Origin: Streptomyces lichenis
Lineage (GTDB): Bacteria > Actinomycetota > Actinomycetes > Streptomycetales > Streptomycetaceae
Length of the DNA stretch: 64,000 nucleotides
Assembly: GCF_023218175.1 (NCBI RefSeq)
Contig: NZ_JALPTH010000023.1
Location: forward strand, 1-64,000
Direction: 5' to 3'
Position numbers and translations under genes: made by a program. Below the pieces are notes generated by a model. The model was given only the letters and a program-made list of their open reading frames with translations, did no database searches and was not told the DNA's origin. Below, in pieces: positions 34,714 through 43,538 of this stretch (position 1 is the stretch's first letter; each line of letters begins with the position of its first letter).

Positions 34714-34947
34714 TCAGTCCACGCTGCGGAGCAGCCCCTCGACGGTCTTCACCCGGTCCGTCAGCTCGGCCAACTGGTCCTGAAGCGCGCCATGCCGGGC
34801 GGTCGCCTCCTCGGCGAGCTCGCGGTACGAGGCCATGGCCGCCGCGTCCGCCCGGTGCCGCTGGAGCCTGAAGTAGGCGACCAGACTCGCCGTGACGCCC
34901 CCGGCGATGATCAGGACCACGGCGATGCCAACAATCGCGCCTGTCAT
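34714..34947 (-). CDS. Small membrane protein with coiled coil (77 aa)
   Basis: One N-terminal membrane helix (AIVGIAVVLIIAGGVTASLVAY, abbreviated; residues ~4-26) is followed by a heptad-like helix rich in Ala, Glu and Leu (ELAEEATARHGALQDQLAEL, then DRVKTVEGLL) that should coil. It overlaps the HTH gene upstream by ATGA, so the two are co-translated. This pairing of an ArsR-like regulator and a single-pass coiled-coil protein is frequent in actinobacteria; its function is not established. Confidence 0.72.
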   Translation of the reverse strand: MTGAIVGIAVVLIIAGGVTASLVAYFRLQRHRADAAAMASYRELAEEATARHGALQDQLAELTDRVKTVEGLLRSVD

Positions 34948-35333
34948 GTGCGCTTCCCCCTCTTCGCTTCTTCCTTGACGGTGTCCTTCGCCTGGTCGGC
35001 CGCCGGTGACCCGTCCCCGGTCGCCGTGCCACCCGTCGCCGAGTCGCCGGCCCGCACGGCGGCCAGGATGGTGTCGGCGGTGAGGTGGAGGTCGAAGTCG
35101 GCCAGTTCGAAGAACTTCAGGGCCTTGCCGTCCTCGGAGAGCTCCAGGGTGCCGATGATCAGGCCGGCCTTCTCCAGGCGTTCCAGGTGCATATAGAGCA
35201 GGGGGCGGGAGATGCCCAACCGGCGGGCCAGTTCGCTGACGTAGAGCCGGCCCTCGGACAGCTCGGCGATCACCCGGAGCCGCTGCGCGTGGCCCACCGC
35301 GGCGAGCACGGCCAGCAGCTCCTCGCTCGTCAC
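34944..35333 (-). CDS. ArsR-like winged-helix regulator
   Basis: 129 residues. The winged helix spans ~3-75: LLAVLAAVGHAQRLRVIAEL, YVSELARRLGISRPLLYMHL and ERLEKAGLIIG, typical of ArsR/DUF7342-like one-domain regulators that respond to cell-envelope or metal signals. No metal-binding cysteines are visible. The C-terminal ~30 residues are Gly/Ala/Lys-rich and disordered. GTG start at 35333; stop overlaps the membrane-protein ATG. Confidence 0.8.
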   Translation of the reverse strand: MTSEELLAVLAAVGHAQRLRVIAELSEGRLYVSELARRLGISRPLLYMHLERLEKAGLIIGTLELSEDGKALKFFELADFDLHLTADTILAAVRAGDSATGGTATGDGSPAADQAKDTVKEEAKRGKRT

Positions 35334-35424
35334 GTACGGCCCTCTCGGCTGGTCGGCGGTCCCTCAGTCAGCCGAGATTCGCGCATGCGGGGGAGGGTGT
35401 CAAACGCCCGGCGCCCGCCACCTG

Positions 35425-35583
35425 ATGGGCTTCGACATCCCGGTCTTCACCCCGCTGTTCGTGATGAGCCGGGTCACCGGCTGGACCGCCCACATCACCG
35501 AGCAGCCGGCCCGCAACGCCCTGATCCGCCCGCTCGCCGGCTACGACGGACCCGCCCAGCGCCCGGTTCCGGCCACCGGGTGA
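35425..35583 (+). pseudogene. 3' remnant of a citrate synthase gene
   Basis: 53 codons encode MGFDIPVFTPLFVMSRVTGW, AHITEQPARNALIRPLAGYD and a short tail. This matches the C-terminal end of citrate/2-methylcitrate synthases, including the Arg that binds citrate (LIRP). Everything upstream, including the catalytic His and Asp, is absent, so it cannot be functional. Confidence 0.75.
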
Positions 35584-35686
35584 GTGACCGGGCGGTCTGA
35601 CCCGGGGCACACCGCCCGCGCCGATGACGTCGCCTTCCTCGCCCGGTCCGAACTACTGACACCCCGACAGGCGAGGAAGGCCGGTC

Positions 35687-36120
35687 ATGACCCACGCCCT
35701 GAGCGCCCTCCTGACGCCCCCCCCGCACCTCCGCCGTGCGACCGGCGGGCCTCCCGTTCCTCGCCATGGGCCTGGTCCAGGGCCTCACCCGGGATGGCTT
35801 CGACTTCACCCGCAATGCGATCAGCCAGCTGGCCCTCGATGAGGCGGGCTGGATCCAGACGGTGAGCTCCTGAGCGCCCACGGCACCGTCCACATGTTCG
35901 GCGGGATGGTCGGCTACCCGGCGCCGTGCGCCGCGCGCGTGGTGCCGGCCCGTCCGCTCGCCGCCCGCGGGCACCGCGGCCGGGCTCTTGCCTCCCGGCC
36001 CGTCCCGGTCGGCGTCCTCGCCGGGTTCGCCGCCTCGGCTGCCACGGTGACGGCCTTCACCGCCGGGGCGGGGCTGGGCCTGCTCTCGGCCGACCGCGGC
36101 GACCGCCCGGCCGGCGACCT
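35687..36120 (+). pseudogene. Decayed DUF998-like membrane protein
   Basis: Pieces in different frames resemble a DUF998 protein: GLVQGLTRDGFDFTRNAISQ-LALDEAGWIQT near 35765-35865, then LLSAHGTVHMFGGMVGY near 35870-35920 and a hydrophobic stretch VGVLAGFAASAATVTAFTAG near 36007-36070. At least two frame changes and a missing N-terminal segment indicate a pseudogene. The remainder to 36296 holds no recognisable gene. Confidence 0.6.
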
Positions 36121-36296
36121 CCACCGGCGGGCAGTACGTGGACCGGCGAACACCGGGTCCCCGGAAGCGGTGGGAACCACCGCCGCCGTCCGTCCGACTA
36201 CTGGTGCGTGGAGGGGCGGGTGCCTCCGCCGCCCGCCGGACCGGCCCTCGTGCCGCCGGGCGGGTGACCGCGCGGTAGGGCCGGGGATGGGACGGG

Positions 36297-36959
36297 ATGG
36301 GCGGGCTGGACGTGGGGCTGCGGCAGGTGGTCTGCCGGCATGGACGGGTACGGGCCGTGGACGGCGTGGACCTGGAGATCGCCGCCGGTGAGCGGGTCGC
36401 GCTGACCGGCACCAACGGCTCGGGCAAGTCGACGCTGCTCCGGGCCGTCCTCGGACTGCACCGGCACTCCGCCGGCACCATCCGGGTCGGCGGCCGGGAG
36501 GCGGGCTCCTCCGCCGAGTGGGCCTGGCGGCGGCGGGCCTGCGCCTGGATCCCGCAGAAGCCCGCGACCGGGAGGTTCCCGCTGCTCGGCCGCGAACTGC
36601 TGGCCAGTGGCGGGCGGTTGGGCGGGGCGGACCGGGGGGCGGCGGTACGGGAGGCGGTGGAGGCCGCCGGGCGGCTGGGCGTGGCGGAGGTGCTGGACCG
36701 GCCGCTGGACACCCTGTCCGGCGGGCAGTTGCAGCGGATGTACCTGGCCCGGGCGCTCGGCTGTGTGGCGGCCGGCGCCCAGGTGCTGCTGGCCGACGAG
36801 CCCACCGCCGCCCTGGACTTCGCCGGGCAGGAGGACGCCGCCCGGGTGCTGGCGGAGCTGCCGGTGACCCTGCTGATCGTCACCCATGACCGGGCGCTCG
36901 CCGAACGGTGCGACCGGGTGCTGGAGATGGCCGCGGGGCGGCTGCGGGAGGTCCGGTGA
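36297..36959 (+). CDS. Metal ABC transporter, ATP-binding protein (zinc/manganese type)
   Basis: 220 residues: Walker A GTNGSGKST, signature LSGGQLQRMYLARALG, Walker B VLLADEPTAALD and the H-loop IVTHD. Sequence type and neighbours (metal permease, metal-binding lipoprotein) place it in the ZnuC/MntB-like group. The ATG at 36297 lacks a strong RBS. Its stop overlaps the permease GTG. No Zur-type AT-rich palindrome is visible upstream, where gene remnants lie instead. Confidence 0.87.
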   Translation: MGGLDVGLRQVVCRHGRVRAVDGVDLEIAAGERVALTGTNGSGKSTLLRAVLGLHRHSAGTIRVGGREAGSSAEWAWRRRACAWIPQKPATGRFPLLGRELLASGGRLGGADRGAAVREAVEAAGRLGVAEVLDRPLDTLSGGQLQRMYLARALGCVAAGAQVLLADEPTAALDFAGQEDAARVLAELPVTLLIVTHDRALAERCDRVLEMAAGRLREVR

Positions 36960-37849
36960 GTGCGATCACTGTCGTGGCGGCGGATGTTGGCGCGCTGCTG
37001 GAGCTGGTGCCGGTGCAGCGGGCCGGGATCGCGCTGCTGCTGGCGGCGGTCGGGCTGCCGGTGATCGGAGTGGTCATCGTCGGGCTGGACATCATGCCGG
37101 TGCGGTTCGCGATGATGCATGTCGCCCTGCTGGGGGTCGCGGTCGGGTTGTGGACCGGGCTGGACCCGATGGTCTGCGCCCTGCTGGCCTGCGCGTTGGC
37201 GGGCGGTGCGGTCGCCCCGCTGGCCCGCACCCCGAGCGGGCTCTCCGGCGCGATGGGGCTGCTGATGAGCCTGGCGATCGCGGCCGCGCTGCTGGTCCTC
37301 GCCGTCTCCGGGGTCAATGCCTCGGGCGCCTTCGCCCTGCTCTGGGGCTCCATCCTGTCCGTCGGCACCGCCGACCTGGTGGTCCTCGGGGTGCTCGCCG
37401 CCGTGGTGCCCGCCCTCTTCTGGTGGCGGCGCCGGGACCTCGGGCTGCTGCTGCACGACCGGGAGCTGGCCCAGTGTTCAGGCGTGCCGGTACGGGCGCT
37501 GACGCTGCTGCTGCTGGTCCTGGTGGCGGTGTCCGTCGCCGGGGCGATCAAACTCACCGGTGCGCTGCTGGTCGACGCCCTGACGCTGCTGCCCGCCCTG
37601 GCGGCCCGGCGGCTGGGTTCGTCGCTCACCTCGATCACCGTGTGGGCGGTGACCATCGGCGTCGCCGTCAATCTGACGGGGTTCCTCATGGCCCTCTGGC
37701 TGGACTGGCCGCCCGGCCCGGTCCTCGTCCTGACCGCGGGGGCCGTCGTCCTCGCGGTCCACTGCATACCCGAACGGAGAGACCGCTCATGGCGCGCATC
37801 CGCGTCCGCATCCCCACCCGCCGCACCCTCCCTGCCATCCTCGCACTGA
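36956..37849 (+). CDS. Metal ABC transporter permease (ABC-3 family)
   Basis: 297 residues with seven to eight helices, ABC-3-family layout: the early GLDIMPVRFAMMHVALLGVA (about residues 41-60) corresponds to the conserved DxxxxxxAHxAL region, and LTGALLVDALTLLPALAAR is the ATPase-contact segment. It imports divalent metal, probably zinc or manganese. Starts at GTG overlapping the ATPase stop. The 3' end overlaps the binding-protein gene by 61 bases in another frame, which is unusually long. Confidence 0.86.
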   Translation: MSAITVVAADVGALLELVPVQRAGIALLLAAVGLPVIGVVIVGLDIMPVRFAMMHVALLGVAVGLWTGLDPMVCALLACALAGGAVAPLARTPSGLSGAMGLLMSLAIAAALLVLAVSGVNASGAFALLWGSILSVGTADLVVLGVLAAVVPALFWWRRRDLGLLLHDRELAQCSGVPVRALTLLLLVLVAVSVAGAIKLTGALLVDALTLLPALAARRLGSSLTSITVWAVTIGVAVNLTGFLMALWLDWPPGPVLVLTAGAVVLAVHCIPERRDRSWRASASASPPAAPSLPSSH

Positions 37850-38616
37850 GCGCCGCCGCGGCCCTCGTCAGCGGCTGCGCGAACGACGAGCCGGCCGGCC
37901 AGGCGCAGGGGAAGGAGAAGAGGACGGAGAAGGACGGTCCCCGGGTCGTGGTGACCACCACCTGGGAGGGGGCCTTCGCCAAGGCGGCCGGGGCGAAGGA
38001 CATCGAGGTCATCGTGCCCCAGTCGGTGCACCACGCCCCCGACTACGATCCCAAACCCTCCGACCTGGCCGCCGTCGCCGCCGCGGACTTCGTGCTCTAC
38101 GCGCCCTTCGAGCCGTACGCGGAGAAGATCAAGGAGGCCGCCGGGTCGAAGGCCGAGCTGGTCGAGGTCGGGCTGGACAACGACCCGGTCAGGATGAAGG
38201 CGGAAGTCACCCGGCTGGGGGAGAAGTTCGGCACCGGGGGCGCGGCGACGGCCTGGAAGAAGGACTTCGACACCGAGTACGCGGCGCTGGGCAAGGAGCT
38301 GAAGGCCGCCTGGCCGGGCGGGAGCAGCCCGAACGTGGTCAGCCAGGTGTTCACCACCTGGGCGGCCAGGCTGGCGGGCGCCGGCCTGGTGGGCACCTAC
38401 GGGCCCGAGCCGGTCACCCCGGCGCAGCTCGGCGAGCTCTCCGCGAAGAAGCCGGCCCTGGTGCTGGAGAACGCCCATATGTCGACCGGCCCGGTGCTGC
38501 CGGGCTCCGGCGCCGAGCAGGTGGCGATCGCCAACTACCCGGGTGACGACCTGGATCTGCTGCGGGTCTACCGCGACGCGGCCGGCGCGCTGAAGAAGGC
38601 CCTGGGCACTTCCTGA
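37789..38616 (+). CDS. Metal ABC transporter substrate-binding lipoprotein (ZnuA/TroA type)
   Basis: 275 residues. The signal peptide ends in lipobox LVSGC, followed by a charged linker. Cluster A-I features are present: VVVTTTWEGAFAKAAG, the metal-ligand segment VHHAPDYDPKPSDL, YAPFEPYAEKI, and the late LENAHMSTGPVLPGSGA. Captures the metal for the ABC importer formed with the two preceding genes. ATG at 37789 lies inside the permease gene, with GAACGGAGAG ahead of it. Confidence 0.88.
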   Translation: MARIRVRIPTRRTLPAILALSAAAALVSGCANDEPAGQAQGKEKRTEKDGPRVVVTTTWEGAFAKAAGAKDIEVIVPQSVHHAPDYDPKPSDLAAVAAADFVLYAPFEPYAEKIKEAAGSKAELVEVGLDNDPVRMKAEVTRLGEKFGTGGAATAWKKDFDTEYAALGKELKAAWPGGSSPNVVSQVFTTWAARLAGAGLVGTYGPEPVTPAQLGELSAKKPALVLENAHMSTGPVLPGSGAEQVAIANYPGDDLDLLRVYRDAAGALKKALGTS

Positions 38617-38630
38617 GGGATCAAAGGAGG

Positions 38631-38694
38631 GTGCGGGGGCCCCGGGCGAGGCCCCTTCCCGTACGGGAGGGGTACGGGCCCCGGGCCCCCGTAC
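38631..38694. terminator. GC-rich compound hairpin between convergent genes
   Basis: GTGCGGGGGCCCCGGG and CCCGGGCCCCCGTAC form the outer stem (one bulge); an inner CCCCTTCCCG/CGGGAGGGG stem fills the loop. It lies between the ends of the metal-binding protein and the DJ-1 gene, so it can serve both strands. Confidence 0.7.
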
Positions 38695-38712
38695 CCCTCG
38701 GTCCCTACCGGC

Positions 38713-39441
38713 TCAGCGTCGCCGGTCCGGCACCCAGACCGTGCCGCGGGCCTCGTACTCCAGCATGGTCTCCACCCCGGTGGCCGCCTCGGCGCCCAGC
38801 TCCCGGCGCACCAGCCAGAGCGCCAGCTCCAGCCCGGAGGTGATCCCGCCGGCGGTGACCAGGTCCCCGTCGTCCACCACCCGGGCGTTCTTCAGCACAC
38901 CCCCTTGCTTCTCCAGCTCGGGCCGGGTCCGGTGGTGGGTGGTGCAGGGGCGGCCGCGGGTGAGGCCGGCTGCGGAGAGGAGCATCACCCCGGTGCAGAG
39001 CGCGCTGACGGTGAGCCCCGGCCGGACGGCCTTCGCCAGCGCCTCGGGCAGGGTCCGCCGCCGGATCTCGGCCCAGACCCCGGGTCCGTCCGGGCGCCCG
39101 TAGCCCCCGCCGGGGACCACCAGGACGTCCGCCTCGCGCGGGGCCCAGCCGTGCTCGACCTCGACCCTCGTCCCGTACGCGGCCCGGATCGTGCCGGGGC
39201 CGGTCGCGGAGACATAGCGCACCTCGACCGGGCGCGAGCTGAAGAAGCGGGCCGCCGAGAACACCTCGTAGGGGGCGGCGAAGTCCAGCTCCTCCACCCC
39301 GTCGAAGAGGACGACCTGCACTCGGAGGGGGCCGGTACGCGCCCCCGGGGAGGCGGCGGTGGCGGGGGAGGGGGCGGCCGCGCCCACCGCCCCGGCGGCG
39401 CCGAGCGCGGTGGAGGCGCGGAGCAGGTTCCTGCGGTTCAT
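38713..39441 (-). CDS. DJ-1/PfpI-family protein with a Tat-type signal peptide
   Basis: 242 residues. The N-terminus MNRRNLLRASTALGAAGAVG has the twin-arginine motif and an Ala-rich h-region, so export by Tat is likely. The rest is a glutaminase-like DJ-1/PfpI domain (39-230) with VVLFDGVEELDFAAPYEVF and nucleophile Cys149 in SALCTGV, similar to isonitrile hydratase or the N-terminal domain of AraC-type regulators. An exported member is unusual. GGGAGA precedes the ATG at 39441. Reaction unknown. Confidence 0.85.
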   Translation of the reverse strand: MNRRNLLRASTALGAAGAVGAAAPSPATAASPGARTGPLRVQVVLFDGVEELDFAAPYEVFSAARFFSSRPVEVRYVSATGPGTIRAAYGTRVEVEHGWAPREADVLVVPGGGYGRPDGPGVWAEIRRRTLPEALAKAVRPGLTVSALCTGVMLLSAAGLTRGRPCTTHHRTRPELEKQGGVLKNARVVDDGDLVTAGGITSGLELALWLVRRELGAEAATGVETMLEYEARGTVWVPDRRR

Positions 39442-39557
39442 GGGTCTCCCATCGGTAGGGGCGGGAAGCGGGCGGGCGCCCACCAGGTGGCCCCGCCCGG
39501 GTCACTCGGCTCGGGCGACCCGGCTCAGGCCACCCCGCCCGGATCACCCGGCTCCGG

Positions 39558-41348
39558 TCAACCGGCGTGCGCCAGCGGTGGCCCGGCGACGGCCCCGGGG
39601 CCATGGCCGGGCCCGGGCCTGAACCCGGCATCGGCACCGGCACCGATCCCGGCCCCGGGGGCCGCACCCGCACCCGTCCCCGTATCAGAGGCGCCGCGCG
39701 CCTCCGCCTCGGTCAGCCGGGCGCGCAGGGCGGCCCGGTCCGGTTTGCCGGCCGGGGTGAGCGGGAGGCCGGACACCACCAGCAGCCGCTCGGGGTGTCT
39801 GCGCCGCTCCAGCCCCCGCGCGTCCAGATGCGCGGACAGCGCCTCCAGGGTCGGTGCCGCCGCCCCGCCGCGCGGCACCACACAGGCGGCCAGCCGCTCG
39901 CCCATCAGCGGGTCGGGCACCCCCACGCAGACCACGTCGCCCACCGCCGGGTGGGTGCGCAGCTCGCGTTCGACCTCGGCCGGGCTGATGTTGGCGCCGC
40001 CCCGGATGACGACGTCCTTGAGCCGGCCGACCACATGCAGCACCCGCTCCCCGTCCAGGTAGCCGAGGTCGCCGGTGCGCACCCAGCCGTCCGGGGTGCG
40101 GTAGCGGGCGTCGAGTTCGGGGGCGCCGACATAGCAGAGCGGGGTCATCGGCCCGCGGGCGGTGATCTCCCCGACCCGGCCGTCCGGCAGCGCCTCCCGG
40201 GTGTCCGGGTCGGTGATGCGGATGTCGGCGACCCGGGGGTCCGGGCGGCCGGCGACCACACCGTCCGGGGCGGTGGGCGGGGTGCGGTGGTCCAGCCCGG
40301 TGTGGCAGTTGACGCCGTCCGCGGAGCCGTAGAGGTTCACGACCGCGCAGCCGAACGCCTCGGCGGCCTCCCGGGCGGTGGTCTCGTCGAGCGGCGCGCC
40401 GCCGAGGACCAGCGCGGTGGGCGCGGGCAGCGGCTCGGCGTCCGCCTCCTCCCGGGCCAGCCGGTCGAGCATCATCCGGATCATGGTGGGGACGCCCAGG
40501 ACATGGGTGGGCCGGTGCTCGCGGATCGCGGCGAGGGCCGCCTCGGGGGTGAAGTGGTCCAGCAGCACGAGGGTGCCGCCGTGCCGGGCCAGGGTGACGG
40601 CGGTGCCGTTGGAGCCGAACGCGGAGGCGAGCGGGACCAGGAACAGGCAGCGCGGCGGGGTGGAGTCGGGCAGCAGCGAGGCGAGGAAGTTGCCCCGCCC
40701 GCCGGCCAGCGCGTTGTGCGAGTAGGCGACCATCTTGGGCTCGGACTCGGAGCCGGAGGACACCAGGATCCGGGCGGCGCCGTCCGGGTCGGGCCGGGCG
40801 GGCGTGAAGCCGGCGGCGTCGGTGCGGGTGAGCCGGGAGAACGGGACGGTGCCCTCGGGGGCGTCCCCGCGCCCGGCGGCGATGATGTGCCGCAGCGCGG
40901 GCAACGCGGTTCGCAGAGCGGTCAGTTCGGCGGCGGGGTGGGTGTCCCGGTGCGTTACGGGGGCGATGACGGCGACCGCCTCGGCGCGCCGTAGCAGGCA
41001 CTCGGCCTCCAGCGCGCCCCGGCCGACGGGGAAGGGCAGCGCGACCGCCCCCAGCGCGGCGAGCGCCAGATCCGCGGCGACGGCGTCGCGGCCGTTGGGG
41101 AGCTGGACGCCGACCACGTCCCCGGGGCCTATGCCCAGGCCTCTGAGGCCGGCGGCCAGACATCGGGCCCGGCGGTCCAGCGCGGTGTAGCAGAGCGCGC
41201 CCTTGGCGTCGATCACGGCGGTGCGGTGCAGCTCGGCGATCTGCCGGGCCCGGTAGAGGCTGTACAGGTCGAGGTCGGGGCAGGTGCCGTCGGTGATCCA
41301 GGAGCGGCGCAGCTCGGCGGGGAGGAGGTCGTGCAGGGCGAGGGTCAT
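39558..41348 (-). CDS. AMP-dependent acyl-CoA ligase (ANL superfamily)
   Basis: 596 residues. ANL motifs are visible in order: the phosphate loop VSSGSESEPKMVAYSH (A3; less standard than STGSTGxPKG), NLYGSADG (A5), GWVRTGDLGYLD (A7), GRLKDVVIRGGANISPAEVE (A8) and the catalytic Lys in LPLTPAGKPDR (A10). Activates a carboxylic acid to acyl-CoA via acyl-AMP, resembling cyclohexanecarboxylate/long-chain acyl ligases. After A10 there is a ~45-residue Gly/Ala repeat-like tail. Start ATG 41348. Clusters with a CoA-transferase (59 bp upstream, same strand) and a divergent acyl-CoA dehydrogenase. Confidence 0.87.
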   Translation of the reverse strand: MTLALHDLLPAELRRSWITDGTCPDLDLYSLYRARQIAELHRTAVIDAKGALCYTALDRRARCLAAGLRGLGIGPGDVVGVQLPNGRDAVAADLALAALGAVALPFPVGRGALEAECLLRRAEAVAVIAPVTHRDTHPAAELTALRTALPALRHIIAAGRGDAPEGTVPFSRLTRTDAAGFTPARPDPDGAARILVSSGSESEPKMVAYSHNALAGGRGNFLASLLPDSTPPRCLFLVPLASAFGSNGTAVTLARHGGTLVLLDHFTPEAALAAIREHRPTHVLGVPTMIRMMLDRLAREEADAEPLPAPTALVLGGAPLDETTAREAAEAFGCAVVNLYGSADGVNCHTGLDHRTPPTAPDGVVAGRPDPRVADIRITDPDTREALPDGRVGEITARGPMTPLCYVGAPELDARYRTPDGWVRTGDLGYLDGERVLHVVGRLKDVVIRGGANISPAEVERELRTHPAVGDVVCVGVPDPLMGERLAACVVPRGGAAAPTLEALSAHLDARGLERRRHPERLLVVSGLPLTPAGKPDRAALRARLTEAEARGASDTGTGAGAAPGAGIGAGADAGFRPGPGHGPGAVAGPPLAHAG

Positions 41349-41406
41349 GGGAGCTCCGTAAGAGGTGAGGTGGCCGGGGGCCGTGCTCAGGCGGACGGGG
41401 CGGGGG

Positions 41407-43392
41407 TCATCCGAAGGCCCATGGGCTGGGCACGGCGGGGGCGCCGAGCGCGTCCCGGCCGACCGCACCGGCCCCGTGCGGGTCGTCGCCGGAGGGTGCC
41501 GGCAGCTCGGCCAGGTCGGTGGTGACCCGGGTCGCGGCCAGGCCCTGATCGGCCAGCAGGGCGAGGGCGTCGCCGGTGGCGAGGCCGGTCAGGTCACGGG
41601 CCCGGGCCGCCGGGGCCGAGGCGTCGGCCGGGGCGACCCAGCCGTCGGCGGTACGGAGCGGGGCGCGGAAGCCCGCCGGGCGGCGCGGGGACCCGCCGTG
41701 GGCCAACCGGCGCAGCGCGGGCCCGGTCAGCAGGTCGGCCGCACCGAGCAGCGAGGAGTCCACCCGTACGCCGACCCCGTTGCCGTAACGTTCCCGCAGC
41801 AGCAGGCCCGCCAGCACCGCCTGCGCCCCGAGCAGTCCGCCCAGCACGTCCAGCAGCGTCATCAGACTGGGCGCGGGCGGCTCCCCCTCGGGCCGGACCG
41901 CCTCGCCGACCCCGGTGCGGGCCTGCACCATGAAGTCGGTGCCCATCGGGGCGTCGTCGATCCGGTCGTCCCAGCCGCCGGTGTACGCGTACACCAGGGC
42001 CGGGTTGGCCCCGGCCAGGTCACCGGAGTCCAGACCGAGCCGGGCGGCCGTGCCGGGGGCCCAGTTGTGCAGGAACACATCGGCCCCGGCGGCCAGTTCG
42101 CGCAGCCGCTCGCGGTCCGCGGGCGACTTGATGTCGATCTCCACGGCGCTCTTGCCCCGGTTGAGCGCCAGCCAGCGGGCGGAGATCCCGGAGCAGGTGG
42201 GCGGCATCCCGCGCAGCGGGTCACCGCCCGGCGGCTCGATCCGGACCACCTCGGCGCCGAGCAGCCCCAGCAGATGGGCGGCGAGCGGGGCCTGGATACG
42301 GCGGCCCGCCTCCAGCACGGTCAGCCCGGCCAGCGGCCCGCCCTGCGCCCCAGCGGAGGCCCCGCCCATCGCCCCGGCCGAGGGCACCGGGAGTTGCGGC
42401 AGCCGCCCGGGGTCCGACGGGGAGAGCCGCAGCGGTGGTCGGCCGTCGTGTTCGGCGGCCCGCTCGGCCAGGGTGCGCAGCCGGCAGACATCGGCGCCCG
42501 CCTGCGCCGCCGCGTGCGCCACCGCCGCCAGGGTGTGCCGCGCGGTGGTGGCGTGCAGCTCGGCGGGGAAGGGCGCGCAGGCGGTGGCGTAACGGAACTG
42601 GAAGGGCCGCCACCCGGCCCGTACCGCCTCCTCTGGCGCGCCCAGCGTCCGCCAGAACCGCGCCCACACCGCCCCGTCCAGGGTCTCCAGCTCGAACAGC
42701 GTCCCCTCGGCGGAGGTGAAGGGCGGGCCGCCCGGCGCCAGTTCGGCCGCCTCGCCCTCCTCCGCACCGGCGGCGGCGAGATACTGCGAGACGGTGAGCA
42801 GCCCGGCGCGGTCGGCCCGGGTGGCGACCCGGCGCACCGAGCCGCCGCGTGCCTGGGCGACCAGCGCGGCCAGCAGCCCTTGCACGGTCAGCAGCCCGGT
42901 GGCGGTGGCGGTGTAGTCGGCCGCCAGGCCGCGCGGGGCGCCGTCCCGGCGCCCGTGCACCGCCATGATCCCGGTCGCGGCCTGCACGGTGGCCTCGTCC
43001 ACCAGGCCGGTCCCGGGCGCGGACCAGGCGGTGTGCACGGCGACCGGGTCGAAACCTCCGCCGGAGAGCAGACCCTGACCCCCCTCCGCCGCCTCCCCGT
43101 CGTCCACGACCTCGGCGCCGAGGGTGCGCAGCTGCTCCGCGACCACCTCCGCGATCGGCGCCGGCCCGGACGGGCGGAAGCGGAACGACTCCAGCGGCCG
43201 CCCCGTCCAGCAGGCCGCTCGATCGGCAGCTCCCCGGTCGCCGCCCATCCGGTCGGATGCCCTCCCGTCGGATGCCCTCCCGTCGGCGGCTCCTCGGTCG
43301 TTGCCCATCCGGCCGGTGTCCGTCCTGCGGGTGTCTGTCCGGGCGGTGTCCGTCCGGGGGCTGTCTGTCCGGGGGGTGACTGGTGACGCCAT
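41407..43392 (-). CDS. CoA-transferase family III (CaiB/BaiF) with an extra N-terminal half
   Basis: 661 residues. The C-terminal half (~310-640) is a type III CoA-transferase: LAGLTVLEAGRRIQAPLAAH, LLGAEVVRIEPPGGDPLRG, LNRGKSAVEIDIKSPADRER, then ADVFLHNWAPGTAARLGLD. The N-terminal half (~60-300) looks like a second, degenerate CoA-transferase-like domain (LRTLGAEVVDDGEAAEGG, AADYTATATGLLTVQGLLA). The first ~55 residues are a Thr/Asp/Arg- and Gly-rich low-complexity stretch coded by short DNA repeats. ATG 43392 is favoured by GGAGAGGAGAGG. Transfers CoA between acids; divergent from an acyl-CoA dehydrogenase. Confidence 0.83.
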   Translation of the reverse strand: MASPVTPRTDSPRTDTARTDTRRTDTGRMGNDRGAADGRASDGRASDRMGGDRGAADRAACWTGRPLESFRFRPSGPAPIAEVVAEQLRTLGAEVVDDGEAAEGGQGLLSGGGFDPVAVHTAWSAPGTGLVDEATVQAATGIMAVHGRRDGAPRGLAADYTATATGLLTVQGLLAALVAQARGGSVRRVATRADRAGLLTVSQYLAAAGAEEGEAAELAPGGPPFTSAEGTLFELETLDGAVWARFWRTLGAPEEAVRAGWRPFQFRYATACAPFPAELHATTARHTLAAVAHAAAQAGADVCRLRTLAERAAEHDGRPPLRLSPSDPGRLPQLPVPSAGAMGGASAGAQGGPLAGLTVLEAGRRIQAPLAAHLLGLLGAEVVRIEPPGGDPLRGMPPTCSGISARWLALNRGKSAVEIDIKSPADRERLRELAAGADVFLHNWAPGTAARLGLDSGDLAGANPALVYAYTGGWDDRIDDAPMGTDFMVQARTGVGEAVRPEGEPPAPSLMTLLDVLGGLLGAQAVLAGLLLRERYGNGVGVRVDSSLLGAADLLTGPALRRLAHGGSPRRPAGFRAPLRTADGWVAPADASAPAARARDLTGLATGDALALLADQGLAATRVTTDLAELPAPSGDDPHGAGAVGRDALGAPAVPSPWAFG

Positions 43393-43538
43393 GCCTCTCC
43401 TCTCCCCGGCGCGGCGGTGGCCGGCGCCCGAGGTCCTGTCGACGGCGGGAACCAGCCGGTGCGGTGGCCCGACCCGTTCCACGGAAGAGACAGTCGGAGA
43501 GCCGACGCCGGGAGTTCCCGGCAGACCGGAGAGCGCCC

